From Amorphus orientalis (GTDB lineage Bacteria; Pseudomonadota; Alphaproteobacteria; Rhizobiales; Amorphaceae): a DNA stretch of 64,000 bases. Below are positions 16,254-25,258 of this stretch, in pieces; position 1 is the first letter of the stretch, and each line of letters opens with the position of its first letter. The notes beneath the pieces are model-generated. The model made no database searches. It was not told where the DNA came from and saw only the letters and a list, made by a program, of their open reading frames with translations. Location of the stretch: assembly GCF_030814015.1 (NCBI RefSeq), contig NZ_JAUSUL010000002.1:930001-994000 (forward strand). The letters are read 5' to 3'. A program made the position numbers and the translations under genes.

Positions 16254-17141
16254 ATGATGGATGCCTCCCCCCGTTTCGGCTTTGCCGGCCTTGGTGTGAT
16301 GGGTGTGCCGATGGCGCGCCACCTTCTGGACCCGGGACCACTCACGGTCTGGAACCGGACCGCAAGCCGGGCCGACGGACTGGTGTCCGAAGGCGCCGCC
16401 CTTGCCGAGACGCCGGCCGCGCTGCTGGACGCCTCGGACCTGGTCGGCATCTGCATCCTGGACGGCGCCGCCGTGCGCGAGGTCGCACTCGGCAAGGACG
16501 GGTTCATCGCCGCAGCCGAGAAGGCCGGGAAGACGATCGTCGATTTTTCCACGATCGCTCCGGACGAAGCCCAGGCCATCGGGTCTGAACTGAAGACGCA
16601 CGGCATCGACTGGATCGACGCGCCGGTATCCGGCGGCGTGCCTGCTGCGGAAGCCGGCAGCCTGATCGTGCTGGCTGGCGGCGATGCGGCCGCGATCGAA
16701 CGGGCCCGCCCGCTGATCGACCGGGTCTCGTCCCGCATGACACACCTCGGCCCTTCGGGAGCGGGTCAACTTGCCAAGCTCTGCAATCAGATGATCGTCG
16801 CCAACAACATGATGGTGATGGCCGAAACCCTCGCCTTCGGCCGAAAGGCCGGGGTCGATGTCGAACAACTGGCCGCCGCCCTGAAAGGCGGCTTCGCCGA
16901 TTCCTTGCCGCTTCAGATATTCGGCCCGCGCATGGCCACCCACACCTACGAGCCGAAACTCGGCGGTGCTTCGGTCATGCTCAAGGACCTGAAGATGGCT
17001 GTGGCGGCGGCCCAGGCCGCAGACGCCTGGACGCCGACGTCCGAGCGCACGATCGAACTCTACCGCAGCCTCGGGAAGAAGCCGGGTCACTCCCTCGACG
17101 ACGACATCTCGAGCCTCATCACCCTGTTCGAGGACGAGTAG
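16254..17141 (+). CDS. NAD(P)-dependent beta-hydroxyacid dehydrogenase (3-hydroxyisobutyrate dehydrogenase family)
   Basis: The 295-residue cytoplasmic enzyme belongs to the family that oxidises 3-hydroxyisobutyrate, tartronate semialdehyde or similar beta-hydroxyacids. The Rossmann motif GFAGLGVMGVPMARHL is at the N-terminus, the substrate motif DAPVSGGVPAAEAGSL near residue 125, and the catalytic Lys lies in GAGQLAKLCNQM near residue 175. The C-terminal helical domain contains KDLKMA as usual. Adjacent ATGs at 16254 and 16257 are equally plausible starts. It ends 13 bp before an FMN-dependent 2-hydroxyacid oxidase gene, so the pair probably works on related hydroxyacids. The substrate is not resolved. 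Confidence 0.88.
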   Translation: MMDASPRFGFAGLGVMGVPMARHLLDPGPLTVWNRTASRADGLVSEGAALAETPAALLDASDLVGICILDGAAVREVALGKDGFIAAAEKAGKTIVDFSTIAPDEAQAIGSELKTHGIDWIDAPVSGGVPAAEAGSLIVLAGGDAAAIERARPLIDRVSSRMTHLGPSGAGQLAKLCNQMIVANNMMVMAETLAFGRKAGVDVEQLAAALKGGFADSLPLQIFGPRMATHTYEPKLGGASVMLKDLKMAVAAAQAADAWTPTSERTIELYRSLGKKPGHSLDDDISSLITLFEDE

Positions 17142-17154
17142 GGCCGCATCGGAC

Positions 17155-18288
17155 ATGGATCTCAAGACATTCGACGAATTCCGGCGCTCCGCGCGTCGGC
17201 GCATTCCCCGTGTGGCCTTCGACTATCTCGACGGCGGTTCGGGAACGGAAGTCGGCCTGGCTGAGTCGGTCGACGCGTTCGAACGGCTCCGCTTCGTTCC
17301 CGAAGTGCTGGTGAACGTCGACCGGATCGACCTGTCCCGGTCGCTGTTCGGCCGGGACTTCGCCCTGCCCTTCGGGTTCGCTCCGCTCGGACTGACCGGC
17401 CTGATCTGGCCCGGTGCCGACCGGTTCCTGGCGGAAACGGCTGTCGACCGGAACATGCCCCATGTCCTGTCCACCGCTGCCTCCACCTCCATCGAGGACA
17501 TCGCGGACATCTCCGGCGGGAAGTCCTGGTTCCAGCTCTATGTGGCCGCCGACGAAGCGGTCGCCGACGACATCGTCGACCGGGCAGACAAGGCCGGCGT
17601 GGAGGTCCTCTTCGTCACCGTCGACGTGCCGGTGCCCGGCCTCAGGATGCGCGATCTTCGCAACGGGCTCCAGCTGCCCCTGCGTCCCTCGCTCCGCCTT
17701 GGCCTGGACATTGCGACCCACCCGGCCTGGTGCCTGGCGCTGGCCCGCTCCGGCATGCCGCGCTTCGCCAACATCGAGCGCTATACCGATCCGTCTGCAA
17801 GCGCCGGTCAGCTGGCGAAATTCATGGCGGCGCAGAGTTCCGGCCGTCTCGACTGGGCGGTGCTGGATCGGATCCGCCAGCGGTGGCCGCGCAAGCTCGT
17901 GATCAAGGGCGTCTTGTCTCCCGGCGCGGCCGAACGGGCCCGGGATGCCGGAGCGGACGGCATCGTGGTGTCGACCCACGGCGGACGGCAGCTCAACAGC
18001 GCGATCGCCTCGATCGATGCGTTGCCTGCGATCCGCGCTGCGGTCGGCCCCGATTTTCCCGTCCTCCTCGACAGCGGCGTCCGCTCCGGCGAGCACGTCG
18101 CCAAGGCAATCGCGCGTGGCGCGGATTTCGTGCTTCTCGGGCGGCTGCCGATGATGGCGATTGCCGGCGGCGGGGAAGCCGGCCTCAACAGCGCCGTGGA
18201 CCACGTGGCCGACGACCTGCGGCGGACCCTCGCCCTCCTGGGGATCACGACCGTCGACGAGCTTGCCGGGTGTCAGATACCTTCCTGA
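17155..18288 (+). CDS. FMN-dependent alpha-hydroxyacid oxidase/dehydrogenase (lactate/glycolate/mandelate type)
   Basis: The 377-residue TIM-barrel flavoenzyme oxidises an L-2-hydroxyacid to the 2-oxoacid. The family start AFDYLDGGSGTEVGLAES binds FMN. The catalytic His and substrate Arg are in STHGGRQLNSA, a variant of the usual SNHGGRQLD with Thr and Asn replacing Asn and Asp. LVIKGVLSPGAAERA and LLDSGVRSGEHVAKAIARGAD complete the phosphate-binding site. It is 13 bp downstream of a beta-hydroxyacid dehydrogenase gene in one transcription unit. Lactate, glycolate and mandelate are all possible; sequence alone does not choose. Confidence 0.9.
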   Translation: MDLKTFDEFRRSARRRIPRVAFDYLDGGSGTEVGLAESVDAFERLRFVPEVLVNVDRIDLSRSLFGRDFALPFGFAPLGLTGLIWPGADRFLAETAVDRNMPHVLSTAASTSIEDIADISGGKSWFQLYVAADEAVADDIVDRADKAGVEVLFVTVDVPVPGLRMRDLRNGLQLPLRPSLRLGLDIATHPAWCLALARSGMPRFANIERYTDPSASAGQLAKFMAAQSSGRLDWAVLDRIRQRWPRKLVIKGVLSPGAAERARDAGADGIVVSTHGGRQLNSAIASIDALPAIRAAVGPDFPVLLDSGVRSGEHVAKAIARGADFVLLGRLPMMAIAGGGEAGLNSAVDHVADDLRRTLALLGITTVDELAGCQIPS

Positions 18289-18324
18289 TCGCCGGGCGCG
18301 TGAACCAGTCTTGGCATCGCCTTG

Positions 18325-18337
18325 TGTGCGTTGCACA
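18325..18337. promoter_or_regulatory. Small palindrome upstream of the acyltransferase-kinase pair
   Basis: TGTGCGTTGCACA is a perfect 5+3+5 palindrome about 60 bp before the phosphate acyltransferase start. It sits in the only gap long enough for a promoter here. A repressor site is possible; the factor is unknown. Confidence 0.3.
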
Positions 18338-18395
18338 ATCGTCATCGCATCCGGCTAGGGTCCAGCGGTGCGGAGACAGGAAGTCGGAGCCATCC

Positions 18396-19400
18396 ATGGT
18401 CGATCCCGCCGACACGCCGAAGACGCCCGGAGAGGCGCCCCTTGAGGCGCACTCCAAGCTCACCGCGGGCGAACGCATCCATTTCCAGGTCTTCGAAGGC
18501 CGTGCGGAACCGGTCGATCCGGTGCCCACCGCCGTCGTGTGTCCTCACGAGGAAGGCTCGCTTGGCGGCGCGCTGGAAGCCCATGACCGGGACCTGATCG
18601 AGCCGATCCTGGTCGGCGACCCTGATGCGATCCGCAAGGCGGCCGACAGTCTCGGGCGCAGCATCGACGGCTTCGAGATCATCGAACGGAAGAGCCATGC
18701 CGAAGCCGCCGCCACGGCGGTGAAGCTGGTTCACGACCAGCGTGTGCGCTGCCTGATGAAGGGCCACATCCACACCGACGACTTCCTGCATCCGATCGTC
18801 CGGCGCGACGGCGGACTGCGGACCGGACGGCGCCTGTCCCACGTGTTCGTGGCCGACCTGCCCCGCCATCCGCGGCCCCTTCTGATCACCGATGCCGCGA
18901 TCAACATCACCCCGGATCTCGCCACCAAGGCCGACATCGTCCAGAACGCGATCGACCTGGCGATGGCGCTCGGTATCCAGGTGCCCAAGGTCGCGATCCT
19001 CTCGGCGGTCGAAACCGTCAACCAGGTCATTCCTTCGAGCGTGGATGCGGCCATTCTGGCCAAGATGGCCGACCGCGGTCAGATCAAGGGCGGCATCGTC
19101 GACGGGCCGTTCGCCATGGACAACGCCATCGACGCCCAGGCCGCGGCCACAAAGGGTCTGGACTCGCCGGTGGCCGGACAAGCGGAAGTCCTCGTGGTCC
19201 CGAGCATCGAGGCGGGCAACATCCTCCTCAAGGGACTGACCTTCCTGGGCGGCGCGGAATCGGCCGGCCTTGTTATCGGGGCCACCGTTCCGATCATGCT
19301 GACCAGCCGCGCCGACGACGACCGCGCCCGTGCGGCCTCTGCGGCTCTCGCCCTGCTCTACGACCACTGGGCCAAGTCCCGGTCCGTCCCCCTGACCTGA
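18396..19400 (+). CDS. Phosphate acetyl/butyryl transferase
   Basis: The 334-residue enzyme of the PTA_PTB family swaps CoA for phosphate on an acyl group (acyl-CoA + Pi to acyl-phosphate). Conserved segments seen are VRCLMKGHIHTDDFLHPI, HVFVADLPRHPRPLLITDAAINI, VDGPFAMDNAI and the C-terminal LVIGATVPIMLTSRADD. It matches the catalytic part of the alphaproteobacterial bifunctional hydratase/phosphotransacetylase but has no MaoC-like hydratase domain. The ATG at 18396 has GGAG at 6-nt spacing. Acetate kinase follows 15 bp downstream, so the two form the acyl-CoA to acetate plus ATP route, or its reverse. Confidence 0.9.
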   Translation: MVDPADTPKTPGEAPLEAHSKLTAGERIHFQVFEGRAEPVDPVPTAVVCPHEEGSLGGALEAHDRDLIEPILVGDPDAIRKAADSLGRSIDGFEIIERKSHAEAAATAVKLVHDQRVRCLMKGHIHTDDFLHPIVRRDGGLRTGRRLSHVFVADLPRHPRPLLITDAAINITPDLATKADIVQNAIDLAMALGIQVPKVAILSAVETVNQVIPSSVDAAILAKMADRGQIKGGIVDGPFAMDNAIDAQAAATKGLDSPVAGQAEVLVVPSIEAGNILLKGLTFLGGAESAGLVIGATVPIMLTSRADDDRARAASAALALLYDHWAKSRSVPLT

Positions 19401-19415
19401 CGTGAAGGTGCGCGC

Positions 19416-20606
19416 GTGAGCGACGTCATCCTGACCATCAACGCCGGCTCGTCGAGCATCAAGTTCTCGCTCTTCTCCTCCGATGCCCTGCGCGAGATCA
19501 TCCGCGGGCAGATCGACGGGCTGGGAACGCATCCACGCCTCGTCGCCCGAGAGAACGGGGAAAAGGTCGTCGACACCGCACTTGAGGGCGAGACGGCGCC
19601 GACCGATCATACGGCCGGTGTCGCGGTGATCCTCGAGCTTCTGCGCGAGCGCCATCCGGATTACGCGGTGGTCGCCGTCGGTCACCGGATCGTCCATGGC
19701 GGTCCGGACTTCGAGGCTCCGGTCGCGATTGACGACGCGGTGCTGGACCGGCTGCGCGCCTACAATCCGCTCGCCCCGCTGCATCAACCGCACAATCTGT
19801 CCGGCGTGGAAGCGGCCCGTAAAGCGTTCCCCGATGCGGTCCAGGTCGCCTGTTTCGACACCAGCTTCCACCGCAAGCATCCCTGGGTGAACGACACCTT
19901 CGCGCTGCCGAAGCATTTCTACGACGAGGGCGTGCGGCGGTACGGCTTCCACGGCCTGTCCTACGAGTACATCGTCGCCCGCATCCACGAGCTCGGGCTT
20001 GCGGAGGACAGCCACCGGCTGGTGGTTGCCCATCTCGGCAACGGCGCCTCCATGTGCGCGATCCAGAACGGCGTCTCGGTCGCCTCCTCGATGGGCTTCA
20101 CCGCGCTCGACGGGCTGCCGATGGGCACGCGCTGCGGGCAGATCGATCCGGGCGTGCTGCTTTATCTAATGACCGAGCGCGGCATGTCGCCGGACGAGCT
20201 GACCCGGCTCCTCTACAACGAATCCGGTCTCAAGGGGCTGTCCGGCATTTCCAACGACATGCGCGATCTGGAAGCGAGCTCATCGCCCGACGCCGCGGCG
20301 GCGCTGGACTATTTCGTCTTCCGTGTGCGCCGCGAGCTCGGTGCGCTCGCGGCGGTGCTGCAGGGACTGGACGCGGTCGTACTGACAGGCGGCATCGGCG
20401 AGAACGCCGCCGGCGTGCGGCACCGTATCCTCCACGACGAGGACTGGCTCGGCATCTCCATCGACCCGGAACGCAACGCGGCCAGCAAGCTCAGGATCTC
20501 AACCGATGCGTCGCCGGTGAAGGTCTACGTGATCCCGACCAACGAGGAATTCATGATCGCGCGGCACACTGCACGTATTGCCGCGGATGCCCCCTCGCCC
20601 GCCTGA
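19416..20606 (+). CDS. ackA: Acetate/propionate kinase
   Basis: The 396-residue cytoplasmic kinase interconverts acyl-phosphate plus ADP with acetate (or propionate) plus ATP. The family motifs are intact: ILTINAGSSSIKFSLF at the N-terminus, VGHRIVHGG, RRYGFHGLSYEYI, HLGNGASMCAI with the catalytic region before GFTALDGLPMGTRCG, and VLTGGIGENAAGVR. The length is normal. The GTG start at 19416 follows GAAGGTG. It is co-transcribed with the phosphate acyltransferase upstream and converges on a ThDP enzyme gene 35 bp away. Confidence 0.96.
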   Translation: MSDVILTINAGSSSIKFSLFSSDALREIIRGQIDGLGTHPRLVARENGEKVVDTALEGETAPTDHTAGVAVILELLRERHPDYAVVAVGHRIVHGGPDFEAPVAIDDAVLDRLRAYNPLAPLHQPHNLSGVEAARKAFPDAVQVACFDTSFHRKHPWVNDTFALPKHFYDEGVRRYGFHGLSYEYIVARIHELGLAEDSHRLVVAHLGNGASMCAIQNGVSVASSMGFTALDGLPMGTRCGQIDPGVLLYLMTERGMSPDELTRLLYNESGLKGLSGISNDMRDLEASSSPDAAAALDYFVFRVRRELGALAAVLQGLDAVVLTGGIGENAAGVRHRILHDEDWLGISIDPERNAASKLRISTDASPVKVYVIPTNEEFMIARHTARIAADAPSPA

Positions 20607-20641
20607 CGCCCGTCCTCGAACCCGGTTCCGGCGCGCACCGG

Positions 20642-22249
20642 TCAGAACGCGCCTTCGTAGCCCCTCTTGTCGACCCGCGCGGCGATCACCGTGAAGCCGT
20701 CGCGGCCGAGCGCCTCTTCCAGCTCCGTGGCGAGGGCTTCGGCGTCGTCGACCCAGACGCCTTCTCCGCCGAGGGACCGGGCGACGGCCGGAAAATCGGT
20801 TCCGCCGAACTCGACGCCGACGGACGGGCGCTGTTGCGCCCGCTGCTTGAGCTCGATCAGCGCAAGCGACTGGTCGACCAGCACGATGATCACCACGGAG
20901 AGACCGAGGTCGCGGATGGTCGCCAACTCGCCGAGCGTCATCTCCAGCCCCGCGTCGCCGACGAAGGCAACCACCGGCGCGTGCGGGTGCTGCAGCTTGT
21001 AGCCGGCCGCGATCGGCACCGCGCAGCCCATGGTGCACAGCGCCGACGATTGCAGCACCGCGCGCGGATGATGGGCCGTCCACATCTGGCTGAGAAGGAT
21101 CCGATGGGCGCCGGAATCGGCGGTGATGACGCCATCATGGGGGAGGACCGACCGCGCCGTCGCGAAAACCTGCGCCGGCGTCCAGGCATCCGAAGCCGAG
21201 AAGGCGGACCTCAGCTCTGCCCGAACCGCTGCCGGCTCTCCGTCCGGCCAGGTCGCGTGCCCGTCCAGGGTGTCGGAGAGCGCCGTCAGCGTCGGAGCGA
21301 CGGAGCCCTTCAGCGTCACCGAAACCGCGTGCATGCCGTGGCTTCGGGTCACCGGGGTGATCTCCACCACGCGCTTGTCGTCGGGCCACGGATCGCGCCA
21401 GCCGATGCGCATCTCGATCGGGTCGTAGCCGATGAGAAGGATCAGGTCCGCCGCCTCGATCAGGGGCTTCAAAATCCCGTCGGCCCGGGGTGACAGGCCG
21501 GCTCCGCCGAGCGCCAGAGCATGGTCCTCGTCCAGGAGCCCCTTCGCCTTGTAGGTCGTCACCAGCGGAACCGAATGGCGCTCGCAGAACGCCGTCAGGG
21601 CGGCTCCCGCCTCGTCGTTGACCGCGTCCACGCCGGCGATCGCCAGCGGACGCTTGCTGCCTGCGAGCCAGGCGCGGGCGGTCTCCAGATCGCCGCCGGG
21701 CGCCGGCACCGAAGGTCCCGGCAGGGTCGGAACCGGCCCAGCGGTCTCGCCGCAGTCGGATTCCGCGACGCTGATCGGCACGTCGATGTGGATCGGCCCG
21801 GGCTGCCCGTCCCACAGCAGGGTCAGCGCCTTGTCGACCACCGCGTCGAGGCTCCCCGCGCTTGCCCGGAAACTCGCCTTCACGATGGGTGCCAGCAGCG
21901 CCCGGTGATCGAACACCTGATGGGTGTAGGTGTCGGCGTCGGCCGCATCGACACAGCCGGTCAGGATGATCAGCGGCACCTTGTCCTGATGGGCGTTGGC
22001 GATCGCGTTGACGGCGTTGGCCAGCCCCGGCCCGATCGTCGCCACCAGAATGCCGGGCACGCCGGTCGCGTGCCAGCCACCCTCGGCGAAGAAGCCCGCT
22101 GCCGTCTCGTGCTTGGTGAGCACGAACCGCACGCCCGCCCGGTCGAGGGCGTCGACGAGAGCCAGCACCTCACCGCCGGGGATACCGAATGCCGTCCGGC
22201 ATCCGACGGCGGCCAGTTTCGCCGCGATCAGTTCCGCGCCCGTCTTCAT
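20642..22249 (-). CDS. Thiamine diphosphate-dependent enzyme of the acetolactate synthase superfamily, function unassigned
   Basis: The 535-residue protein has the three-domain layout of ThDP decarboxylases and carboligases. FGIPGGEVLALVDAL is at the N-terminus and the ThDP-activating Glu is in TKHETAAGFFAEG near residue 47. A central domain comes next, and then a C-terminal ThDP-binding domain starting GDAGLEMTLGEL. The usual Asn-Asn at the end of the ThDP motif is replaced by Asp-Gln (VLVDQSLALIE), which occurs in some relatives. No acetolactate synthase regulatory subunit lies nearby, so a biosynthetic AHAS role is unlikely. Its start overlaps by four bases the stop of a class III CoA-transferase gene, suggesting joint action on an acyl-CoA. 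Oxalyl-CoA decarboxylase, a 2-oxoacid decarboxylase or an Xsc-like enzyme are possibilities I cannot separate. Confidence 0.82.
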   Translation of the reverse strand: MKTGAELIAAKLAAVGCRTAFGIPGGEVLALVDALDRAGVRFVLTKHETAAGFFAEGGWHATGVPGILVATIGPGLANAVNAIANAHQDKVPLIILTGCVDAADADTYTHQVFDHRALLAPIVKASFRASAGSLDAVVDKALTLLWDGQPGPIHIDVPISVAESDCGETAGPVPTLPGPSVPAPGGDLETARAWLAGSKRPLAIAGVDAVNDEAGAALTAFCERHSVPLVTTYKAKGLLDEDHALALGGAGLSPRADGILKPLIEAADLILLIGYDPIEMRIGWRDPWPDDKRVVEITPVTRSHGMHAVSVTLKGSVAPTLTALSDTLDGHATWPDGEPAAVRAELRSAFSASDAWTPAQVFATARSVLPHDGVITADSGAHRILLSQMWTAHHPRAVLQSSALCTMGCAVPIAAGYKLQHPHAPVVAFVGDAGLEMTLGELATIRDLGLSVVIIVLVDQSLALIELKQRAQQRPSVGVEFGGTDFPAVARSLGGEGVWVDDAEALATELEEALGRDGFTVIAARVDKRGYEGAF

Positions 22250-23520
22250 GTGCCGATCTCCACGATACCGTCGGACGAAAGCCGCTCGATGTCCTCACTT
22301 GAATAGCCGAGTTCGCCGGCGAGAACTTCGAGCGTGTGTTCGCCGAGCCGCGGCGGCGCGCGCCGGTAGGACACCGGTGTTTCGCTCATCTTAATCGGGT
22401 TGCCGATCAGGTCGACCGTGCCCGTTGCCGACGTCGCGTGCGGCATGGTCACCTTCGCGCCCCGGTGAACGGCCTGCGGATGGTCGAAAACCTCGCCCAG
22501 ATCGTTGATCGGTCCGCACGGGATGCCCGCCACCTCCAGCGCCGAGATCCAGTCGGCCGCCGTTCGCGTCCGGGTGAAGGCGTTGATGGCCGGAATGAGC
22601 TCCGCCCGGTTCACGACCCGGTCCCGGTTGGTGGCGAAGCGCGGGTCGTCCGCCAGTTCGGGCCGTCCGGCGATCTCGCACAGGCGCCGGAACTGACCGT
22701 CGTTGCCGGCTGCGATGATGAAATCCCCGTCCGATGCGGCGAACGTCTCGTAGGGCACCACGGTCGGATGCGCATTGCCGAGGCGGCCGGGCACCTCGCC
22801 ACTGGTGAGAAAAGCAAGCGCCTGATTGATCAGCCAGGAAATCTGGGTGTCGAAGAGGGCGAGATCGATGTACTGGCCCTTCCCCGTCTTCTCCCGCGCG
22901 TGAAGCGCCGCCTGGATGGCGTTGGCCGCGTACATGCCGCACATCACGTCGGCGATCCCCACGCCGACCTTGGTCGGTCGGCCGCCGTCTTCGTCCGGGA
23001 ACCCGGTGAGGCTCATGATCCCGCCCATGCCCTGGATCATGAAATCGTAGCCGGCACGCGGCGCGTAGGGACCCGTCTGGCCGAACCCGGTGATCGAGCA
23101 GTAGACGATCTTCGGATTGAGCTGGCTGAGGCTCTCGTAGTCGAGCCCGTAGCGGGCGAGCTGACCGACCTTGTAGTTTTCCAGAACGACGTCGGCATCG
23201 GCCACCAGACGCCGGATGATCTCCTGGCCCTCGGGCCGCGACAGGTCGACGGCGATCGACCGCTTGTTCCGGTTGGCGCATAGATAGTAGGCGCTCTCCG
23301 CGGTCTCGTTTCCGTCGGCATCCTTCACGAAGGGCGGGCCCCATCCCCGCGTGTCGTCGCCCTTGCCCGGCCGCTCGATCTTGACCACGTCCGCGCCGAG
23401 ATCCCCGAGAAGCTGGGCCGCCGTCGGGCCCGCCAGAATGCGCGTCAGATCGACCACCTTGATATCGGCGAGCGGCCCCGTCTGGGCGAAGGTCTCGGCG
23501 GTGGCCGCTGGCGACGTCAT
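22246..23520 (-). CDS. Class III CoA-transferase (CaiB/BaiF family)
   Basis: The 424-residue enzyme moves CoA between carboxylates, as formyl-CoA:oxalate transferase does. Family features are KVVDLTRILAGPTAAQLLGDLGADVVKIE in two pieces at the N-terminus, NKRSIAVDLSRPEGQEII, and the catalytic Asp in AGYDFMIQGMGG (Asp159), where the aspartyl-CoA intermediate would form. The frame is open upstream to 23565, but the ATG at 23520 has GAGG at about 8 nt and starts the family sequence. The stop overlaps the ThDP enzyme start (ATGA), so the two are coupled. The donor and acceptor acids are not known. Confidence 0.92.
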   Translation of the reverse strand: MTSPAATAETFAQTGPLADIKVVDLTRILAGPTAAQLLGDLGADVVKIERPGKGDDTRGWGPPFVKDADGNETAESAYYLCANRNKRSIAVDLSRPEGQEIIRRLVADADVVLENYKVGQLARYGLDYESLSQLNPKIVYCSITGFGQTGPYAPRAGYDFMIQGMGGIMSLTGFPDEDGGRPTKVGVGIADVMCGMYAANAIQAALHAREKTGKGQYIDLALFDTQISWLINQALAFLTSGEVPGRLGNAHPTVVPYETFAASDGDFIIAAGNDGQFRRLCEIAGRPELADDPRFATNRDRVVNRAELIPAINAFTRTRTAADWISALEVAGIPCGPINDLGEVFDHPQAVHRGAKVTMPHATSATGTVDLIGNPIKMSETPVSYRRAPPRLGEHTLEVLAGELGYSSEDIERLSSDGIVEIGT

Positions 23521-23610
23521 GGGCGTGTCCTCGGGCTGTCTCGGTTGTCTTTGGCCATGACACACGCCGCGGCGCCAAACAAGCTGGCGGCATCTCCCGG
23601 CGCCGTCACG

Positions 23611-24441
23611 TCAGCGCGCGGGATCCATCAGCCGGTGGTAGCCGTCCACGATCCACTGCGGTTCGATGAGGTGCCCGCCCGGATGCGTGCAGAGCTCGAT
23701 GAGCTTTGTTCCGCACCCGGTCCATTTCCGGCAAGCCAGGTCTCCGAGGGAAGCCGGGACCGGTTCCGCATCGCAGCCGGCCTTCGTCGTCCAGGTCGCC
23801 AGGCTGTCCTCAACGTCCGACTGCCGGTAGATCTCCCGGATCGGCCGCCCCTCCATGGGGACGACGGTGTCGCTGGTGCCGTGCACGTGAACGAGATTGG
23901 GCACCGGCGACGCGCAGTCGGACGGGATCGGGTCCCAGTAGGCGCCCGCCACCGGAATGAAGCCAGCGAACCGATCGCCGAGGTCACAGGCGACGAACCA
24001 GGCCATGGAGCCGCCCATGGAGAAACCGGTGGCGACGGTCTTGTCCGGATCGATGGGAAAGCGGTCCGCCACGTCGTCCATCACGGCATCGACGAAGGCG
24101 GTTTCGTCACGCTCCTGGGACGGCGATCCCGGAAACGACCAGGTCTTGTCCGCGCCGTCCGGCGCTATCAGGAGCACGCCGAGCTCGTCGGCTGCAGCCT
24201 TCAGGCCTTCGTTCTTCATCACGCCCTCGGCGGATCCCTGCCAGCCGTGGAAATAGACCAGGACGGGCAGTGCGCTCTTGCCGTCGAGATCGGCCGGCAT
24301 ATAGGCCCGGTAGCTGCCGCCGTCGACCGTGCAGCCGTCGGGATCCGGGCATTCCATCGTCCCAGCCGCCGCGGCGGCTGTCGATAGACAGAAGAAGATC
24401 GCCGCCGGTATCAGGCCGGTGCGAAACCAAAGATGGGTCAT
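23611..24441 (-). CDS. Secreted alpha/beta-hydrolase esterase (PHB depolymerase / LpqC family)
   Basis: The 276-residue protein has a signal peptide (hydrophobic core about residues 8-24, ending STAAAAAG) and so acts outside the cytoplasm. The esterase fold shows the oxyanion segment LVYFHGWQGSAEG, the nucleophile elbow ATGFSMGGSMA and the terminal His in THPGGHLIEP. Several Cys residues probably form disulfides. Relatives include feruloyl esterases, LpqC and extracellular poly(3-hydroxybutyrate) depolymerases. No starch- or chitin-binding-type module is attached, so a PHB depolymerase label is not certain. It overlaps the end of the FkbM methyltransferase gene by four bases. Confidence 0.88.
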   Translation of the reverse strand: MTHLWFRTGLIPAAIFFCLSTAAAAAGTMECPDPDGCTVDGGSYRAYMPADLDGKSALPVLVYFHGWQGSAEGVMKNEGLKAAADELGVLLIAPDGADKTWSFPGSPSQERDETAFVDAVMDDVADRFPIDPDKTVATGFSMGGSMAWFVACDLGDRFAGFIPVAGAYWDPIPSDCASPVPNLVHVHGTSDTVVPMEGRPIREIYRQSDVEDSLATWTTKAGCDAEPVPASLGDLACRKWTGCGTKLIELCTHPGGHLIEPQWIVDGYHRLMDPAR

Positions 24442-25241
24442 GCTTCCCCCTGCTGCTCCCTCTCGGGCGGGTCGACGGGCCGGACTTTGGGATGGTCGAG
24501 GAGCGCGTAAACGTCCCCGGAATTCGCCTCTGCCGGAAGCCGTGAGAGCCAATCCTCCAGTTCGTTCCGGCTGCACCAGCGATCGAAGCTCAGCTTCTGG
24601 CTTTCCCCCAGAGCGACGTTGAAGCGATAGGGTCCCAGGTTCGCCAGACAGGCGATACAGCGAAAGGCCACCTCGGGCTGGATTGTGGTGAACTCGAACG
24701 AGAGCGCGTCCAGCGGGGTCGAGAGGCCGGCGAGGACATCGGCCTCGAACCCCTCAACATCGATCTTGGCGAAGCGTGGCGTGCCGTGCCGTGCGATCAG
24801 CCCGTCGAGGGTGTCCAGCGGTACCTCGACCCGGCGCCGCCAGACCTGCCCGTCCCATCCCGTCTCCGCCCGGGACGCCGCCTCCACGAATGCTTGCGAG
24901 GCAGTCGACACGGTCGGGTTGTCGACGTTGATCCAGAAGGTCGTGCTGCCGGCGGAGGCGCCGACGGCGCACGGTTCGAGCACGATGTTCGGGTCGCGAC
25001 CGTAGAGCAACGTGAGCGCGGTGCGGACGCCGGGCTGCGGCTCGACCGCCACCACCCGGGCGCCGAGCCTGCGGAACGAGGCCACCCGGTCGCCGACATG
25101 GGCACCGACATCGAACACGAGATCGCCGGGCCGGCAGAACCGACCATAGAGGCGGTCCATCGCTTTCCGACGTCCGGCGTTGCCATAGTAGATAGCCATG
25201 GAGCGACCGATCCCGTAGGCCGATCTCAACCGGTCGAACAT
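24438..25241 (-). CDS. FkbM family SAM-dependent methyltransferase
   Basis: The 267-residue protein has the SAM-binding core LVFDVGAHVGDRVASFRRLG with VAVEPQP as the acidic second strand. It also has the FkbM hallmark FAKIDVEGFEADVLAGLSTP near residue 165. FkbM enzymes O-methylate sugars, polyketides or similar hydroxyls. It lies between opgH (18 bp upstream) and a secreted esterase gene, so a glucan or cell-envelope sugar is a plausible substrate by context. The start at ATG 25241 follows from gene spacing; the ribosome binding site is weak. Confidence 0.88.
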   Translation of the reverse strand: MFDRLRSAYGIGRSMAIYYGNAGRRKAMDRLYGRFCRPGDLVFDVGAHVGDRVASFRRLGARVVAVEPQPGVRTALTLLYGRDPNIVLEPCAVGASAGSTTFWINVDNPTVSTASQAFVEAASRAETGWDGQVWRRRVEVPLDTLDGLIARHGTPRFAKIDVEGFEADVLAGLSTPLDALSFEFTTIQPEVAFRCIACLANLGPYRFNVALGESQKLSFDRWCSRNELEDWLSRLPAEANSGDVYALLDHPKVRPVDPPEREQQGEA

Positions 25242-25258
25242 GATGGATGTTAGCCCTG

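Noticed and set aside
20642-23520. Oxalate degradation pair (oxc and frc)
   Set aside because: The CoA-transferase and a ThDP enzyme are coupled as in oxalate operons. However, the ThDP enzyme lacks enough oxalyl-CoA decarboxylase features for me to name it, so I left it unassigned.
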